Assembly: GCA_963725505.1 (NCBI GenBank)
Contig: CAVRYN010000012.1
Location: 21,672 to 85,671 of the forward strand
Length of the DNA stretch: 64,000 nt
Source of the DNA: Udaeobacter sp963725505
GTDB taxonomy: Bacteria; Verrucomicrobiota; Verrucomicrobiia; Chthoniobacterales; UBA10450
Direction of reading: 5' to 3'
The notes under the pieces are model-generated. The model searched no databases. It was given only the letters and a program-made list of their open reading frames with translations, and was not told where the DNA came from. This document shows positions 52,034 through 62,589 of this stretch, one piece after another (the stretch's first letter is position 1; each line of letters starts with the position of its first letter). A program made the position numbers and the translations under genes.

Positions 52034-54073
52034 ATGAATCCGAAGAATTTCTTCGGGGAACTGAAGCGTCGCAACGTTTACAAAGCTGCGGTCGCTTACA
52101 TCGTCGCAGGCTGGGCGCTCGCCCAGGGAATCGCGCAAGTCTTTCCGGTGTTCGACGTTCCGAACTGGGTCGTTCGACTGATCGTTGTCTTAGTTATCAT
52201 CGGTTTTCCGATCACGCTCATTTTGGCATGGGCGTTCGAGATCACTCCCGAAGGAATCAAAAGCACCGAAGAAGCCGACGCGATGCCGCCATCGTCGCGG
52301 CCAAGCAATCGCACCTGGATTTACATCGTTGTCGTCGGCGCCGCAGTGTCGCTATCGTTGTTTTTCCTCGGTCGCTACACGGCGGGAAATAGAACAGCGT
52401 CGTCGGGCGATAGGAAATCGATCGCCGTGCTGCCGTTCGCTAGCTCTGAGCGAAAACAAGAGCGACGCCTACTTCGCCGATGGCGTCCAGGATCAGATCC
52501 TGACCAATCTCGCCAAGGTCTCCGATTTAAAGGTGATCAGCCATACCAGCGTGCGCCAATACAAGACCGGCGCCGAACGCAACATGCGCGAAATTGGCCA
52601 GCAGCTCGGCGTCGCTTACATCATGGAAGGTTCGGTTCGACGGGACCGAGACCGTCTTCGCATCAACGCGCAGTTAATCGACGCCCGGACTGACGCTCAT
52701 ATATGGGCCGAAACTTACGATCGCACCGCGGCTGATTTGTTTGCAATCCAGAGTGAGCTGGCTCAATCGATTGTCACCCAACTGAAGGCGACACTTTCGC
52801 CGCAACAGAAGGCGGAAATCGAAGAGCGCCCGACTCAAGACCTGGATGCTTTCGAGCTTTACCTTCAGGCCAAGCCATCCATCGACAGCTATCTTAATGC
52901 GACCGACGTGCGGGCGGCGTTGCTTCAGGCGCTGAAGTCGCTCGAGGAAGCGACCCAGCGCGACCCGAACTTCGTTTCCGCTTATTGTTATGCGGCGCGC
53001 GCGAACGATCTTCTTTTCTTTTTCGATCTCGATCCAAGCCAGGAGCGCGTTTCTCTCGCCGACGCTGCAGTCAAGGCAGCGCTGCAGCTGCTCCCCAATT
53101 CAGCGGAAGCGCATTTCGCCCAAGGGCGATTACTACTTCCGGTGCCTCCGCGACTACGATCGCGCCCAGGAAGAGCTGGCGATCGCGCGGTCCGGGCTGC
53201 CGAACAGCACACCGTTCTTTATTCTCTCCGGTTACATCAATCGTCGCCGCAACCATTTTGCCGACGCCGAACGCGATTTCTCCACCGCGTTCGCACTCGA
53301 TCCGCGAAATCCGAATGCTTACAATCTTCTGGCTGACACCTATGTGCTGCGAACGCCGGTTTTCTGAAGCGGTCCACGTCTATGACAACGTGCTTGCTGC
53401 CGGCGAGGACGTCCCAATTGTCCGCTTCCGGCGCGCCTCATGCGCGTTTTCTGGGACCGGCGACTCTGGACCGCTCCGTGATATTCTGGCAAAATTTCCA
53501 GAAATGGAATTTGCCGGCTCCCAAACGCCGGCCCGCGTCTTGATGGCAATGCTCGACGGCAACTACGCCGAAGCGGACCGCGCCCTGGCCGACTCGCCTC
53601 GACAAGACTTTCAAGACACCGACCTTAGCTTTTATTTCCCGAAGAGTTGGTACCAGGCAATGATCGCGCGCGCGAAAGGCGATTCAGCGCGTGCGACCGC
53701 GGCTTTTCGTGAGTGTCGCGGGATTCTGGCCCAGCGATTAATCGTCAAACCGGAACACGCGCGGACGATTGCTGTCCTCGCGCAGGTCGATGCGGGATTG
53801 GGCGAGAAGGATTTGGCCATCCGCGAAGCGCAACACGCGATCGATCTGATGCCAATTTCGAAAGACATTTACGATGGCGCATTGGTTCTGGAAGGGCTTG
53901 CCCAGGTTTACACCTGGAGCGGCGAGCGCGATCGCGCGATTGAGTTGGTACAGAAACTCGTGACCATGCCCAGCTACATCAACTACGCCCGCCTGAAATT
54001 ACACCCGCTCTGGAGTCCGCTCCGCGGCGATCCCCGCTTCGAAAAGATCGTCGCTTCCCTTGCACCGAAATAG
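52034..54073 (+). pseudogene. Membrane-anchored TPR protein (adenylate cyclase-like architecture), three frame breaks
   Basis: Begins MNPKNFFGELKRRNVYKAAV, a family opening with a pair of membrane helices (IAQVFPVFDVPNWVVRLIVV, IGFPITLILAWAFEITPEGI). A FlgO/CadC-like domain follows (IAVLPFAS, DAYFADGVQDQILTNLAKVS, VAYIMEGSVRRDRDRLRINA), then TPR-type helices to the end. Frame changes occur near 52,440, 53,130 and 53,350. Each adjacent frame continues the same protein, about 680 residues in total, so indel errors are likely. No cyclase domain is present. Role: probably signal-responsive scaffold, unknown. Confidence 0.7.
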
Positions 54074-54120
54074 TCGAGTCAACGGCGTGTTCCCAACGTG
54101 TCCATCAATAGCCACCGGGC

Positions 54121-55461
54121 TTATTCTTCGTCCCAGGAAAGGCCCTCCGTGAAGATTTGCACCTGGCTACCTCCGTTCTCCGGCTTCACAAAGATCGTGA
54201 GCGAAGCGTCTCCCCGTTTCCGCTTCAGTATTGAAGAGGCCGGCGTGACCAGATCGCTGCCGTCGTTGGTCCAGCCTTGAACCTTGAGATTCGCGGCTAA
54301 TTCAGCGCAGACGCTTTTCACGTTGGCCTTGCTCTTGAAGAGAATGTGTTCAACAAGCTCCTTATATTCGACGTCGGACGCGTCTTTCGTGAGGGCCAGG
54401 TCCTTGGCGTTGAGTTTGTCCTGCGCTGGTTCGAGCGCAGCTTTTTCACTGAGCTCAGTCGTCGGCTTGTCCGCTGCGTCCTTTTCGGGCTTTTCCGAAT
54501 CGGCGACCTGAAACTCTTTTGGGATCTCTCCAAGCGGCGCGACAAACTTGAGATTGACCTCCCAGGTCTCGCCGAACACTTCGGCCTGACCATCGGTAGT
54601 CAGTTCTCCCTGCACTTTGCCGTCCGCAAACTCGAAATTGTTTGTCTTGATCTGGCCGATCGAGCTGAAGCCCTGCTTCTTATGCGCGGTGTGAACCACC
54701 TCGCAGCCAAAGATGTCGCCGTCTTCGTGGAGCGAGATGATCAGCGCGCTGCCGAATTTACCAAACACGGCATTAAAGTCGGGCTTCTTATCTTTGGAAT
54801 GATCCTTCTCAGTGAACACCAGCACCATGGACGGCTTATCGCCAAAGGGCTCGCGCCAATGTGCCGACACATAAGCCAGCTTCGCCTCCTTGCCGTTCCC
54901 TTTGAAGACGCCCGTCACCGAAGGCTTCACGTTGGCTGCCGGGCCCGGCTTTTTGGCGACTGTGGCCGGCATCGATTCCCCGGCGCGGAGCAGCGCCACA
55001 TCGAAACGGACGTCAAAGCCGTCGGAAAACATCTCCTCCGTCTCATTCGGCTGGCTGGCTTTGCCACTTACCCGGCCATCCTGCAGCTTTAGTTCCCCGG
55101 TCGCATTACCGCGACGCCTGCCCAACGACGTGTTGCCGGCGCTGGCGCTCCACAGCTTGAGCGCCCCTGCCTTTGTGAACTCCAGCTTGATATAGGGCCG
55201 TTTAAAATCGGGGTACCCACCATCTTTTTCTTTTTCGATCGCCTCCTTGAGCCTTTCGCTGGAAATCGCCTGACCGCTCAGAACCACCGCGATCAGTTCC
55301 TCATCATCGCTCGTGGTCTCATAGGCGAGCGCGTGCGTCAGAGGATAGTTCTTACCGTTAACCATCAATGTCCCCTCGGCGGCGTTTGCTGGCTTGGCCC
55401 CTTCTTGCGCAAAGAGCGTCGCCGCGCCGCCGATGACCGCCAGTGCCGCCAGTAAACTCAT
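54121..55461 (-). CDS. Exported hypothetical protein (446 aa)
   Basis: Signal peptide (LLAALAVIGGAATLFAQEGA), two similar beta-rich domains (for example LMVNGKNYPLTHALAYETTS with HALA and VLSGQAISSERLKEAIEKEK; then ANVKPSVTGVFKGNGKEAKL), and a Lys/Glu-rich helical C-terminal third ending in TIFVKPENGGSQVQIFTEGL. The start was chosen as ATG 55461 because it gives a clean signal. I do not recognise the family. The DKPTTELSEKAALEPAQDKL stretch is a flexible linker. Confidence 0.65.
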   Translation of the reverse strand: MSLLAALAVIGGAATLFAQEGAKPANAAEGTLMVNGKNYPLTHALAYETTSDDEELIAVVLSGQAISSERLKEAIEKEKDGGYPDFKRPYIKLEFTKAGALKLWSASAGNTSLGRRRGNATGELKLQDGRVSGKASQPNETEEMFSDGFDVRFDVALLRAGESMPATVAKKPGPAANVKPSVTGVFKGNGKEAKLAYVSAHWREPFGDKPSMVLVFTEKDHSKDKKPDFNAVFGKFGSALIISLHEDGDIFGCEVVHTAHKKQGFSSIGQIKTNNFEFADGKVQGELTTDGQAEVFGETWEVNLKFVAPLGEIPKEFQVADSEKPEKDAADKPTTELSEKAALEPAQDKLNAKDLALTKDASDVEYKELVEHILFKSKANVKSVCAELAANLKVQGWTNDGSDLVTPASSILKRKRGDASLTIFVKPENGGSQVQIFTEGLSWDEE

Positions 55462-55897
55462 GAATTTCTTAGTAGCCGTCTCATAAATCCCCGCGCGCTG
55501 TAGCCACGGCGCTGTGCGCCGTCCGGAACGGCGGCCTCCGAAGATGCAGACGCCCCACAGGGGCGTGGCTACAACAGTTGTGCGATGGCTTGTAGTCATA
55601 ATAAATGCTTCTAGTGCGGCGGATGGATTCATCAAAGCCGCTGCCGATGGCAGATATTTCAGCAGCACAACAATGAACTGCCAAGAACGAAATCGATGGA
55701 CCGTTTCAAAAAATCTTGGCCGTCCGGAGCCAAAGACAATCCATTAACAACTTCTAATGCCTGCTCGCAAAGTGGTTCGGAATTGAGATCTGACCCACGG
55801 CTCTCCCCCAAGGTCTCTCCCTCTCGATACCGTATGTGGCAGAAATTTGATGATCGTTGTCATCGCTGCCAATCGAGTTTCCGCAAAAGTTACGATC
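55462..55897. other. Intergenic region with a palindromic repeat
   Basis: About 430 bases between divergent genes. It holds a TGTAGC...GGCTACA repeat at 55,499-55,573. The rest has no gene I can support. It is less G+C-rich near 55,850, which fits a promoter zone for the following gene. Confidence 0.45.
55499..55573. repeat. TGTAGC...GCTACA palindromic repeat
   Basis: Ends TGTAGCCACGG and CGTGGCTACA pair, with an inner arm CGGCGCTGTGCGCCG. Third clear member of the repeat family also seen at 38,775 and 45,703. Confidence 0.65.
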
Positions 55898-56550
55898 ATG
55901 AAAGAATTAACAAACAACACCAGCAAATCAGAAAACGAACACGAGGAATCTACTTATGCACTTCTGATACGTTCGGAAGAGAAAAGACGCAATCTGATCG
56001 AGATGACACTCTACTCGTTCTTGATTCTCGGGGCGGTCATCGCGATCTGGCAATTCACGCAACAACCAGTCGACATTCCGACAGCTGGATTGAAAGGAGC
56101 AGCCTGCGTTGTCACGAGCACCGACGAGCTTATCAATTGGGCGCGCACGGGCTCGTTGATGTGGATGACGTTCGGTCTTGCCTGCTGCGCCGTCGAGATG
56201 ATGCAAGCCTCGATGCCGCGTTATGATGTGGAGCGCTTCGGCTTCGCGCCGCGCGGCAGCCCGCGCCAATCCGACGTGATGATCGTCGCTGGTACGCTTT
56301 GCAACAAAATGGCGCCTGCTCTTCGTAAGGTTTACGACCAGATGCCGGAACCGCGCTATGTCATCTCCATGGGCAGCTGCGCGAATGGTGGCGGAATTAC
56401 CACTATTCCTATTCTGTCGTCAGGGGATGCGATCGCGTCGTCCCGGTGGACGTTTATGTCCCCGGCTGCCCGCCGAGCGCCGAAGCCCTTGTTTACGGCA
56501 TCATGCTTCTTCAGAAAAAAATCCGCCGCACGGGCACGATCGAACGCTAA
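55898..56550 (+). CDS. nuoB: Hybrid ORF: small membrane protein joined to NuoB, frameshifted
   Basis: The first ~67 codons code a polar helix and a membrane segment (LYSFLILGAVIAIWQFTQQP), ending TAGLKGAACV. This is not a NuoB start; it looks like a verrucomicrobial small membrane protein. From STDELINWARTGSLMWMTFG the sequence is NuoB of alphaproteobacterial type, with the CC of GLACCAVEMM, the distal Cys in ISMGSCANGGG and, in a shifted frame after ~56,395, a VPGCPP-type segment (these bind cluster N2) and LLQKKIRRTGTIER. The join is in frame near 56,095-56,115. See findings: chimera or fusion. One base is lost near 56,395. Confidence 0.75.
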
Positions 56551-56566
56551 CAGCCGGAGCTAAGCA

Positions 56567-57285
56567 ATGACGGAAACGGGGAAGCTTGAAGCCCTGGCCG
56601 AGGCTGTGAAGACTGCCTTTCCCGATGCGGTGCTGGGCACGCGCCTCGCCATCGGGGAGCTGACGCTCACGGTGGAGCGCGCCCAAATCGCCGAGGTTGC
56701 GCAGTTTTTGCGCGACGATCCCGCTTGGCGGTTCAAGATCCTGATCGACATTTGCGGCGCGGACTATCCCGAGCGCGCGCGAGCGGTTTGAGGTGGTTTA
56801 TCACTTCTTGAGCGTCTACGAGAATTTGCGGGTGCGCCTCAAGCTGTCGACAGACGCCATCTCGACCGTTCCAGCATTGTAAGCGTGTTCCCGGCGGCAA
56901 ACTGGTACGAGCGCGAGGCTTACGATCTTTACGGCATCCTTTTCGAAGGCCATCCGGATCTTCGCCGACTCCTCACGGACTACGGTTTCCGAGGCCACCC
57001 GCTGCGCAAGGACTTCCCGCTCACCGGCTTCGTCGAGGTTCGCTATGACGAGGAGCAGAAGCGCGTGGTCTACGAACCGTGAAACTGCCGCAGGAGTTCC
57101 GCAGCTTCGATTTCCTGAGCCCATGGGAAGGCGCCCACTACGCGCCGCTGCCGGGCGACGAGAAAGCGGCAACGAAAGATAAGAGGCGAACGGCAGACGG
57201 GGCCGCAGCTTTGACCGGGAGTTTCGAGATGCGAGAGTTATTTACAATTGCAGTTACACCCTGTTATGGCGCGAAAGTTGTATAG
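56567..57285 (+). pseudogene. nuoC: NuoC, NADH-quinone oxidoreductase 30-kDa subunit, three frame breaks
   Basis: Peripheral arm subunit of complex I. Segments in order: RFKILIDICGADYPERA (frame 1), FEVVYHFLSVYENLRVRLKL (frame 2), FPAANWYEREAYDLYGILFE with HPDLRRLLTDYGFRGHPLRK, the family signature, and KLPQEFRSFDFLSPWEGAHY (frame 3). Breaks lie near 56,785, 56,880 and 57,075, each by one base, so I read them as errors. The tail beyond PLPGDEKAA is unlike other NuoC and runs into a methyltransferase gene. It is 16 bases after nuoB. Confidence 0.8.
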
Positions 57286-57953
57286 AATCGCTCTTGGAGG
57301 TTGTACGTCTGCACTGGAAGGCGCTTTGCGCATAAGTGCGGGCTCGACAGATTTGGAAGGCTGGAGAAGTGTCGCATCGAAGGACGTCAAAGAATGCTGG
57401 CGTGACCGTGCGCAACTTGCGGCGGCATTCTTAAGACCTGGAGATATCGTCTGCGATCTCGGAGCCGGCGCCCAGCCCCTCAGGAGCTTCCTTCCTGAAG
57501 GAGCATTATATATTGCTGTCGACTGCGTCGACACGCTTCCCGGAACCCACCTTGCGGATTTCAATGCGCCGGATTTCACCCTCCCCCACTGGATTTCAAC
57601 GTGCTCACCGCGCGGCGTAGAATTGGCTGAAGGACGAGGAAGCTTTTGTCGCGCGTCTCTCCCAGCTTGCCGAGGGCAAGTTCTTCATTTTTACTTACGA
57701 TCTTTGGGCCGCGCAGCGGGAGCTTGGTTCGCTCGAAGGGTGCATGGCGGTTTTCTCCCGATATGTAAGAAATCTCGCGCCGGCCATCGTCTTGCGGAGA
57801 CGCGTCTTTTTCACAGGGAAATTAGGGCGCGGCGAAACAAATGGCGCTTTCAGGACGCCCGCAACGAACATATATTTGAAATATCTGCGGCCTCAGGAAT
57901 ACTTGGTGCTAAAGCTTCTGAAGCTGAAAATGATGCCACGATGGCTTGCCTGA
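57266..57953 (+). pseudogene. SAM-dependent methyltransferase-like protein inside the nuo cluster, frame breaks
   Basis: From the ATG at 57266 the N-terminal half gives LRPGDIVCDLGAGAQPLRSF (SAM-binding motif I), ALYIAVDCVDTLPGTHLADF and then a break near 57,600. The next frame continues with WLKDEEAFVARLSQLAEGKF, FSRYVRNLAPAIVLRRRVFF and a C-terminal Leu/Lys-rich helix to the stop at 57953. At least two single-base breaks occur. It resembles class I methyltransferases of unknown target. It separates nuoC from nuoD, which normally touch. Whether it is native or inserted is unclear. Confidence 0.6.
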
Positions 57954-57987
57954 CAAAGGCGGCCTTTCCCGGAAAGAGAGCGATACG

Positions 57988-59232
57988 ATGGCTGATGGGG
58001 GTGGAACACCTGAAGCGGGAGGCGCGGGCTCGGACCTTTGCGTGAGGCCGCCCGACAACCGCAATTTCACCATCAATTTCGGCCCTCAGCATCCGGCCGC
58101 GCACGGCGTGCTGCGCATGATTACGGAGCTCGACGGCGAGGTGGTGCGAAGGATCGATCCGCATGTCGGCCTTTTGCATCGCGGCACTGAAAAGCTCATC
58201 GAGTACAAGACCTATCTTCAGGCAATCCCTTATTTCGACCGGCTCGATTATGTCGCGCCGATGAATCAGGAGCACGCGTTCTGTCTGGCGATCGAGCGTC
58301 TCCTCGGAATCACAGCGCCGATCCGCGGCCAGCTCATCCGCGTGCTCTTTAGCGAAATCGGGCGCATTCTGAGCCATATCCTCAACGTAACGACGTTCGC
58401 GCTCGACGTCGGCGCGCTGACGCCTCCGCTTTGGGGGTTCGAGGAACGCGAAAAACTCATGGTGTTCTATGAGCGCGCGAGCGGGTCGCGTCTGCACGCG
58501 AACTATTTCCGGCCGGGCGGCGTGCATCAGGATCTGCCGCAGGCTCTGATTGACGACATTGCTGCGTGGTGTGATCCGTTCCTGAAGGTTCTTGCCGACA
58601 TCGACGAGCTTCTTACCGACAACCGCATCTTCAAGCAGAGAAACGTCAATATCGGCGTTGTCAGCCTGGAAGACGCGATGGCCCACGGCTTCACGGGCGT
58701 GATGATGCGTGGCTCCGGCGCTCCCTGGGATTTGCGCAAGGCCCAGCCTTACGAATGCTACGCGGATCTGGAATTCGACATTCCGATCGGCAAGAATGGC
58801 GACAACTGGGACCGCTACCTCATCCGCATGGAGGAGATGCGTCAGGCGGTCCGCATCATGAAACAGTGTCTTGAGCGGCTGAATTCACCGGCCGGGCGCG
58901 GCCCGGTCCTCCTGCCGAACCACAAGGTCACGCCTCCGCGACGCGCCGAAATGAAGAAGACGATGGAAGGCGTGATCCATCACTTCAAGCTCTACACCGA
59001 GGGCTTCCGCGTGCCGGAAGGCGAGGTTTACGCGGCCATCGAAGCGCCGAAGGGCGAGTTTGGCGTTTATCTCGTGGCCGATGGCACAAACAAGCCTTAC
59101 CGCTGCAAGATCCGCGCGCCCGGCTTTCCGCATCTCGCGGCCATGGACTTCCTCTGCAAAGGCCACATGCTCGCCGACGTGGCCGCTGTGCTCGGCAGCC
59201 TCGATATCGTCTTCGGCGAGATCGACCGTTAG
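57988..59232 (+). CDS. nuoD: NuoD, NADH-quinone oxidoreductase 49-kDa subunit
   Basis: A 414-residue subunit that helps form the quinone pocket of complex I. NFTINFGPQHPAAHGVLRMI is the family start. Next come HVGLLHRGTEKLIEYKTYLQ and YFDRLDYVAPMNQEHAFCLA, then RASGSRLHANYFRPGGVHQD, and the C-terminal PHLAAMDFLCKGHMLADVAA and VFGEIDR end. The ATG 57988 follows GAGAGCGATACG. Length and frame are intact. Sequence style is alphaproteobacterial. NuoE and later genes do not follow. Confidence 0.95.
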   Translation: MADGGGTPEAGGAGSDLCVRPPDNRNFTINFGPQHPAAHGVLRMITELDGEVVRRIDPHVGLLHRGTEKLIEYKTYLQAIPYFDRLDYVAPMNQEHAFCLAIERLLGITAPIRGQLIRVLFSEIGRILSHILNVTTFALDVGALTPPLWGFEEREKLMVFYERASGSRLHANYFRPGGVHQDLPQALIDDIAAWCDPFLKVLADIDELLTDNRIFKQRNVNIGVVSLEDAMAHGFTGVMMRGSGAPWDLRKAQPYECYADLEFDIPIGKNGDNWDRYLIRMEEMRQAVRIMKQCLERLNSPAGRGPVLLPNHKVTPPRRAEMKKTMEGVIHHFKLYTEGFRVPEGEVYAAIEAPKGEFGVYLVADGTNKPYRCKIRAPGFPHLAAMDFLCKGHMLADVAAVLGSLDIVFGEIDR

Positions 59233-59280
59233 GCGGAACATCGCCTGCAGGCTCCGGTTCATCACTTCGATGAACTGGAG

Positions 59281-59688
59281 ATGCAAGTGGCCAAAACGTC
59301 AAAGAAAACCGAGCCTGCGCTTTGGGAAAAAGTGAAAGAGGGTGTGACCGCGGGCGACAAGGGCGGCCGTCCCGGGCAGTGGTCGGCCCGCAAGGCCCAA
59401 ATGGCCGTGCAGGAATACAAAGAGGGCGGTGGTTATATCGGCCCTAAGAGCGAAGACAACTCGCTCGTGAAGTGGACCGACGAAGACTGGGACACGAAAT
59501 CGGGCAAGAAGAGCACGGAGACCGGCGAGCGCTATCTCCCCAGCGATGCACGCAAAGCGCTTTCCCCCGCCGAGTATTCCAAGACGACAGCCAAGAAGCG
59601 GCGCGACACGGCGAAGGGGCGGCAGTTCTCGCGCCAGCACAGAAAGAGGGCGATTGCAGAACATGCGGCCTATCGATGGACGGCCTGA
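59281..59688 (+). CDS. DUF5872-type conserved protein
   Basis: A 135-residue basic, low-complexity protein: ALWEKVKEGVTAGDKGGRPG, WSARKAQMAVQEYKEGGGYI, DNSLVKWTDEDWDTKSGKKS and YLPSDARKALSPAEYSKTTA. This W-rich, Lys-rich pattern is that of the DUF5872 family, often seen in Hyphomicrobiales. A GTG at 59290 is an alternative start. It directly follows nuoD. Nucleic-acid binding is a possibility; function unknown. Confidence 0.75.
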   Translation: MQVAKTSKKTEPALWEKVKEGVTAGDKGGRPGQWSARKAQMAVQEYKEGGGYIGPKSEDNSLVKWTDEDWDTKSGKKSTETGERYLPSDARKALSPAEYSKTTAKKRRDTAKGRQFSRQHRKRAIAEHAAYRWTA

Positions 59689-60282
59689 CTAAGGAAGCAG
59701 CTGATCCGGAAAGCGAGGCCGTGGCATCAATGGAAGACGCTAGGCCAATACAAGATGAGCTTTCACGAGCTATCGCGTCCTGCTGAGAGTCGGTGCATGC
59801 AAGCAGCACGGGAAAAGGCCTGATGAAGAGGACTGCGAGCTGCGACGTTCGGCTGGCTTTATCATGTCCGACGACGTCAGCGAGTTGGCGATCGGCTCAA
59901 ACTGAGGAAACCAATCGGTTGGCTGGCATTATGGGGGCGAGCACAAGTCCATCGAGCCATTGAACCGTGGCGCGTCATGATAGACTCAGCGAAGCACGAC
60001 AGCGGCCTCTCGAAGACACCGTGCCGACATGAAGTCGTCGCTATATCAAGCGGCACCTTGCGCAGCGCCCGCACCACGATGTTGAACATACCGCTGGCGC
60101 TACTCGCTCATGAACTGGGACGCACTCGTTGAAGGAGATACTCGCCGCCCGGCTCGCTGCAGGTTCGATCGACTCGGCCAAGTCGAAGTTGGTCGGATAC
60201 CGCAAAACCTTAGGAAGGCGTCTCATCTACGCTATACCCCGGATAAGGCTGCGCTGTTCCTTGAGAGGAGGAATGACCGTCC
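59689..60282. other. Intergenic region without a supportable gene
   Basis: About 590 bases. Short frames exist on both strands, but none has a family motif, ribosome site or length I can defend. The mix of broken frames could be a decayed mobile-element or gene remnant, which I cannot identify. Confidence 0.4.
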
Positions 60283-61263
60283 TTATTGGTTGCGGCGCGC
60301 AAACGAAATCGGATAGGCGGCGTTCCGGATGTCGATCATCGGATCGTCGGACTGCTCGATCCCGTCCGGGAGCTGGCCGGGGAGGAACAGCAACTTATTC
60401 TGGGCCTCGAAAGGATCGGCAGCCACCTTGGCGATGGTCAAGACGCCGATGTCCACCTCTTTGCGGTCATCCGGCCAGGGCTTCGACCCATCGTTGGTTT
60501 GATCGCCCGGCGCGGCGAGTTGCGCCTTCAGGTGGAATGTGATCGGGCCTTTCTTGAGCCGCTCCTGCACCTCGTCGATGAGAAAATTCGGCGCTTTCTT
60601 CTGCGCTTCGGCTGGATCGAGGTGCACGATGCGCTCGGGCACAAGGTGATAGCGGAAGGCTTGCTTTTGGCCCGACTTGTTCACGAACACGAAGGCGTTG
60701 ACGCCGCGATACTCTTCATGGGCGAAGCTGTCAGGCGTCTGCACGGCGGCATCGGCTGCGGCGATGTTGGGGTGCGCGGCAACGAATTGTTCGATTTTCG
60801 TTGGCTTCGGAGCATCCGGCGGGCTCGCGGCGATGGCCAGGAACAGATCCCGGAAATCGGCGCCGTTCGAGACGGGAAAGAACTTCAGCGCATTGATGAC
60901 GAGATCGCTATCGCTGCCATCCGGCAGGTGGAACTTCATCGCAATGCCGTGCGGGTTGGCGTCGGGGATGCCGTCCGGGATATTCGGGATGCCCGTGGCA
61001 TCGGAAAAGCGCGCCGTCAGCGGGATTTCGCTTCCGCTAAAAAGCACCGCCTTGCTCAGCGCCGCAGCTTCGGGTGTCGCCTTGAAGCTGCCCTCGACCA
61101 CGATGCCCTTCGCGTGATTGGCCCGGAAGCCTTTATGGACGCCGAACACCTTGTTCATGGCGTCGACGATCTCTTCCGCAATCGGCTTTTCGTCCGCCGC
61201 AGCCGCGCCGGACCATATGAGGCAGGATGCGATAATCGCTGCTACAGTTCTTCTGTGTGCCAT
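60283..61263 (-). CDS. Exported catalase-like peroxidase (SrpA type)
   Basis: A 326-residue protein with a signal peptide (TVAAIIASCLIWSGAAAADE) and the catalase-fold of the small catalase-related peroxidases: KGFRANHAKGIVVEGSFKAT with the distal His, PLTARFSDATGIPNIPDGIP, NPHGIAMKFHLPDGSDSDLV (distal Asn region) and a C-terminal region with RYHLVPERIVHLDP. It lacks the flavodoxin-like and larger domains of standard catalases. It uses heme to remove organic peroxides in the periplasm. The start was chosen by the signal. Confidence 0.85.
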   Translation of the reverse strand: MAHRRTVAAIIASCLIWSGAAAADEKPIAEEIVDAMNKVFGVHKGFRANHAKGIVVEGSFKATPEAAALSKAVLFSGSEIPLTARFSDATGIPNIPDGIPDANPHGIAMKFHLPDGSDSDLVINALKFFPVSNGADFRDLFLAIAASPPDAPKPTKIEQFVAAHPNIAAADAAVQTPDSFAHEEYRGVNAFVFVNKSGQKQAFRYHLVPERIVHLDPAEAQKKAPNFLIDEVQERLKKGPITFHLKAQLAAPGDQTNDGSKPWPDDRKEVDIGVLTIAKVAADPFEAQNKLLFLPGQLPDGIEQSDDPMIDIRNAAYPISFARRNQ

Positions 61264-61404
61264 AGGACGCCTAACTGCCTTTGTTTGTGATTCACTCCGG
61301 CAGGTAACAGCGGAGGCACGGCAGAAGGTTCCATGGCAACAAAGCCCGTGCATTTTTTTCAGCCATCACTTGACGCGGCGCGGCCTTCACCCCTTACTCA
61401 GATC

Positions 61405-61878
<474 letters not shown>

Positions 61879-62589
61879 ATTTTGTATGCATCTTGCGAAT
61901 GGCGGCATCTGTTTGTCAACTTGTCCCTGACGCTTGCGTCCGCATCCCTTCTTCTGAAAGATCTTCAGCGAAATCGTCTTGCCGGCAGGTTAACGAGAGC
62001 TCCAGCCCGCTCCAACCCTTGATAATTGCGAGGAAAAATACCGAACGGGACGCCATCGCCGCCGCCTGCGCCGCAGCTGTTCCGGCTGCGCGCGCGGTTA
62101 ATTCGCGAAGCCGAAATATATTTAACGGACTTTTGCTCGTCCCAGTAAATGGAAAAAATTCCGGCATTAAATTCTATTTAATGGGGAATCTGTTAAGCGA
62201 TAAAAATCTTATTATCGTTCAGTGGGTTACAGGTCGCAAGCTACCGTCTGCTCTAAGGCGCGGCGCTCCTGGCTTTTGCGCGCGAATAAACGGACTTTTT
62301 AAGGATAAGCCAGGCAGGAAATAAATCCGGCGCGCTCCTGTTAACCATTCCCGGTTAATGCTACGTGGGCGGCAACGAACCGGTTTACCTTTAATGGCTG
62401 GCATTCTCCGTTCGTTATCCCTGAACAGCTTGCGCCGTATGCGGATCGCCAAGACTCTGCGCTCGCGATTTGCTACGATCCCGGATAACGCCGTTGGCGT
62501 CTCCGGGAACGAGAACGCCATGGGCCGCGGCTTGAAGCGCGCACGTAAAGCGATTAGATTGAAGTAAAGCGTTTTCAGAGAGTAAGGCG
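61879..62589. other. Intergenic region after rnpB
   Basis: Some 710 bases. It includes A+T-rich stretches and a possible promoter shortly before 62,590 (GATTAGATTGAAGTAAAGCG). I see no gene with family motifs. The frame 61,818-62,324 (168 codons) overlaps the rnpB end and lacks support. Confidence 0.4.

Noticed and set aside
59689..60282. Possible transposase remnant
   Set aside because: No catalytic motif, inverted repeats or target duplication could be found.
60286..61290. Plus-strand 334-codon frame opposite the catalase-like gene
   Set aside because: It mirrors the peroxidase, which has a signal peptide and catalase motifs; the opposite frame has none.
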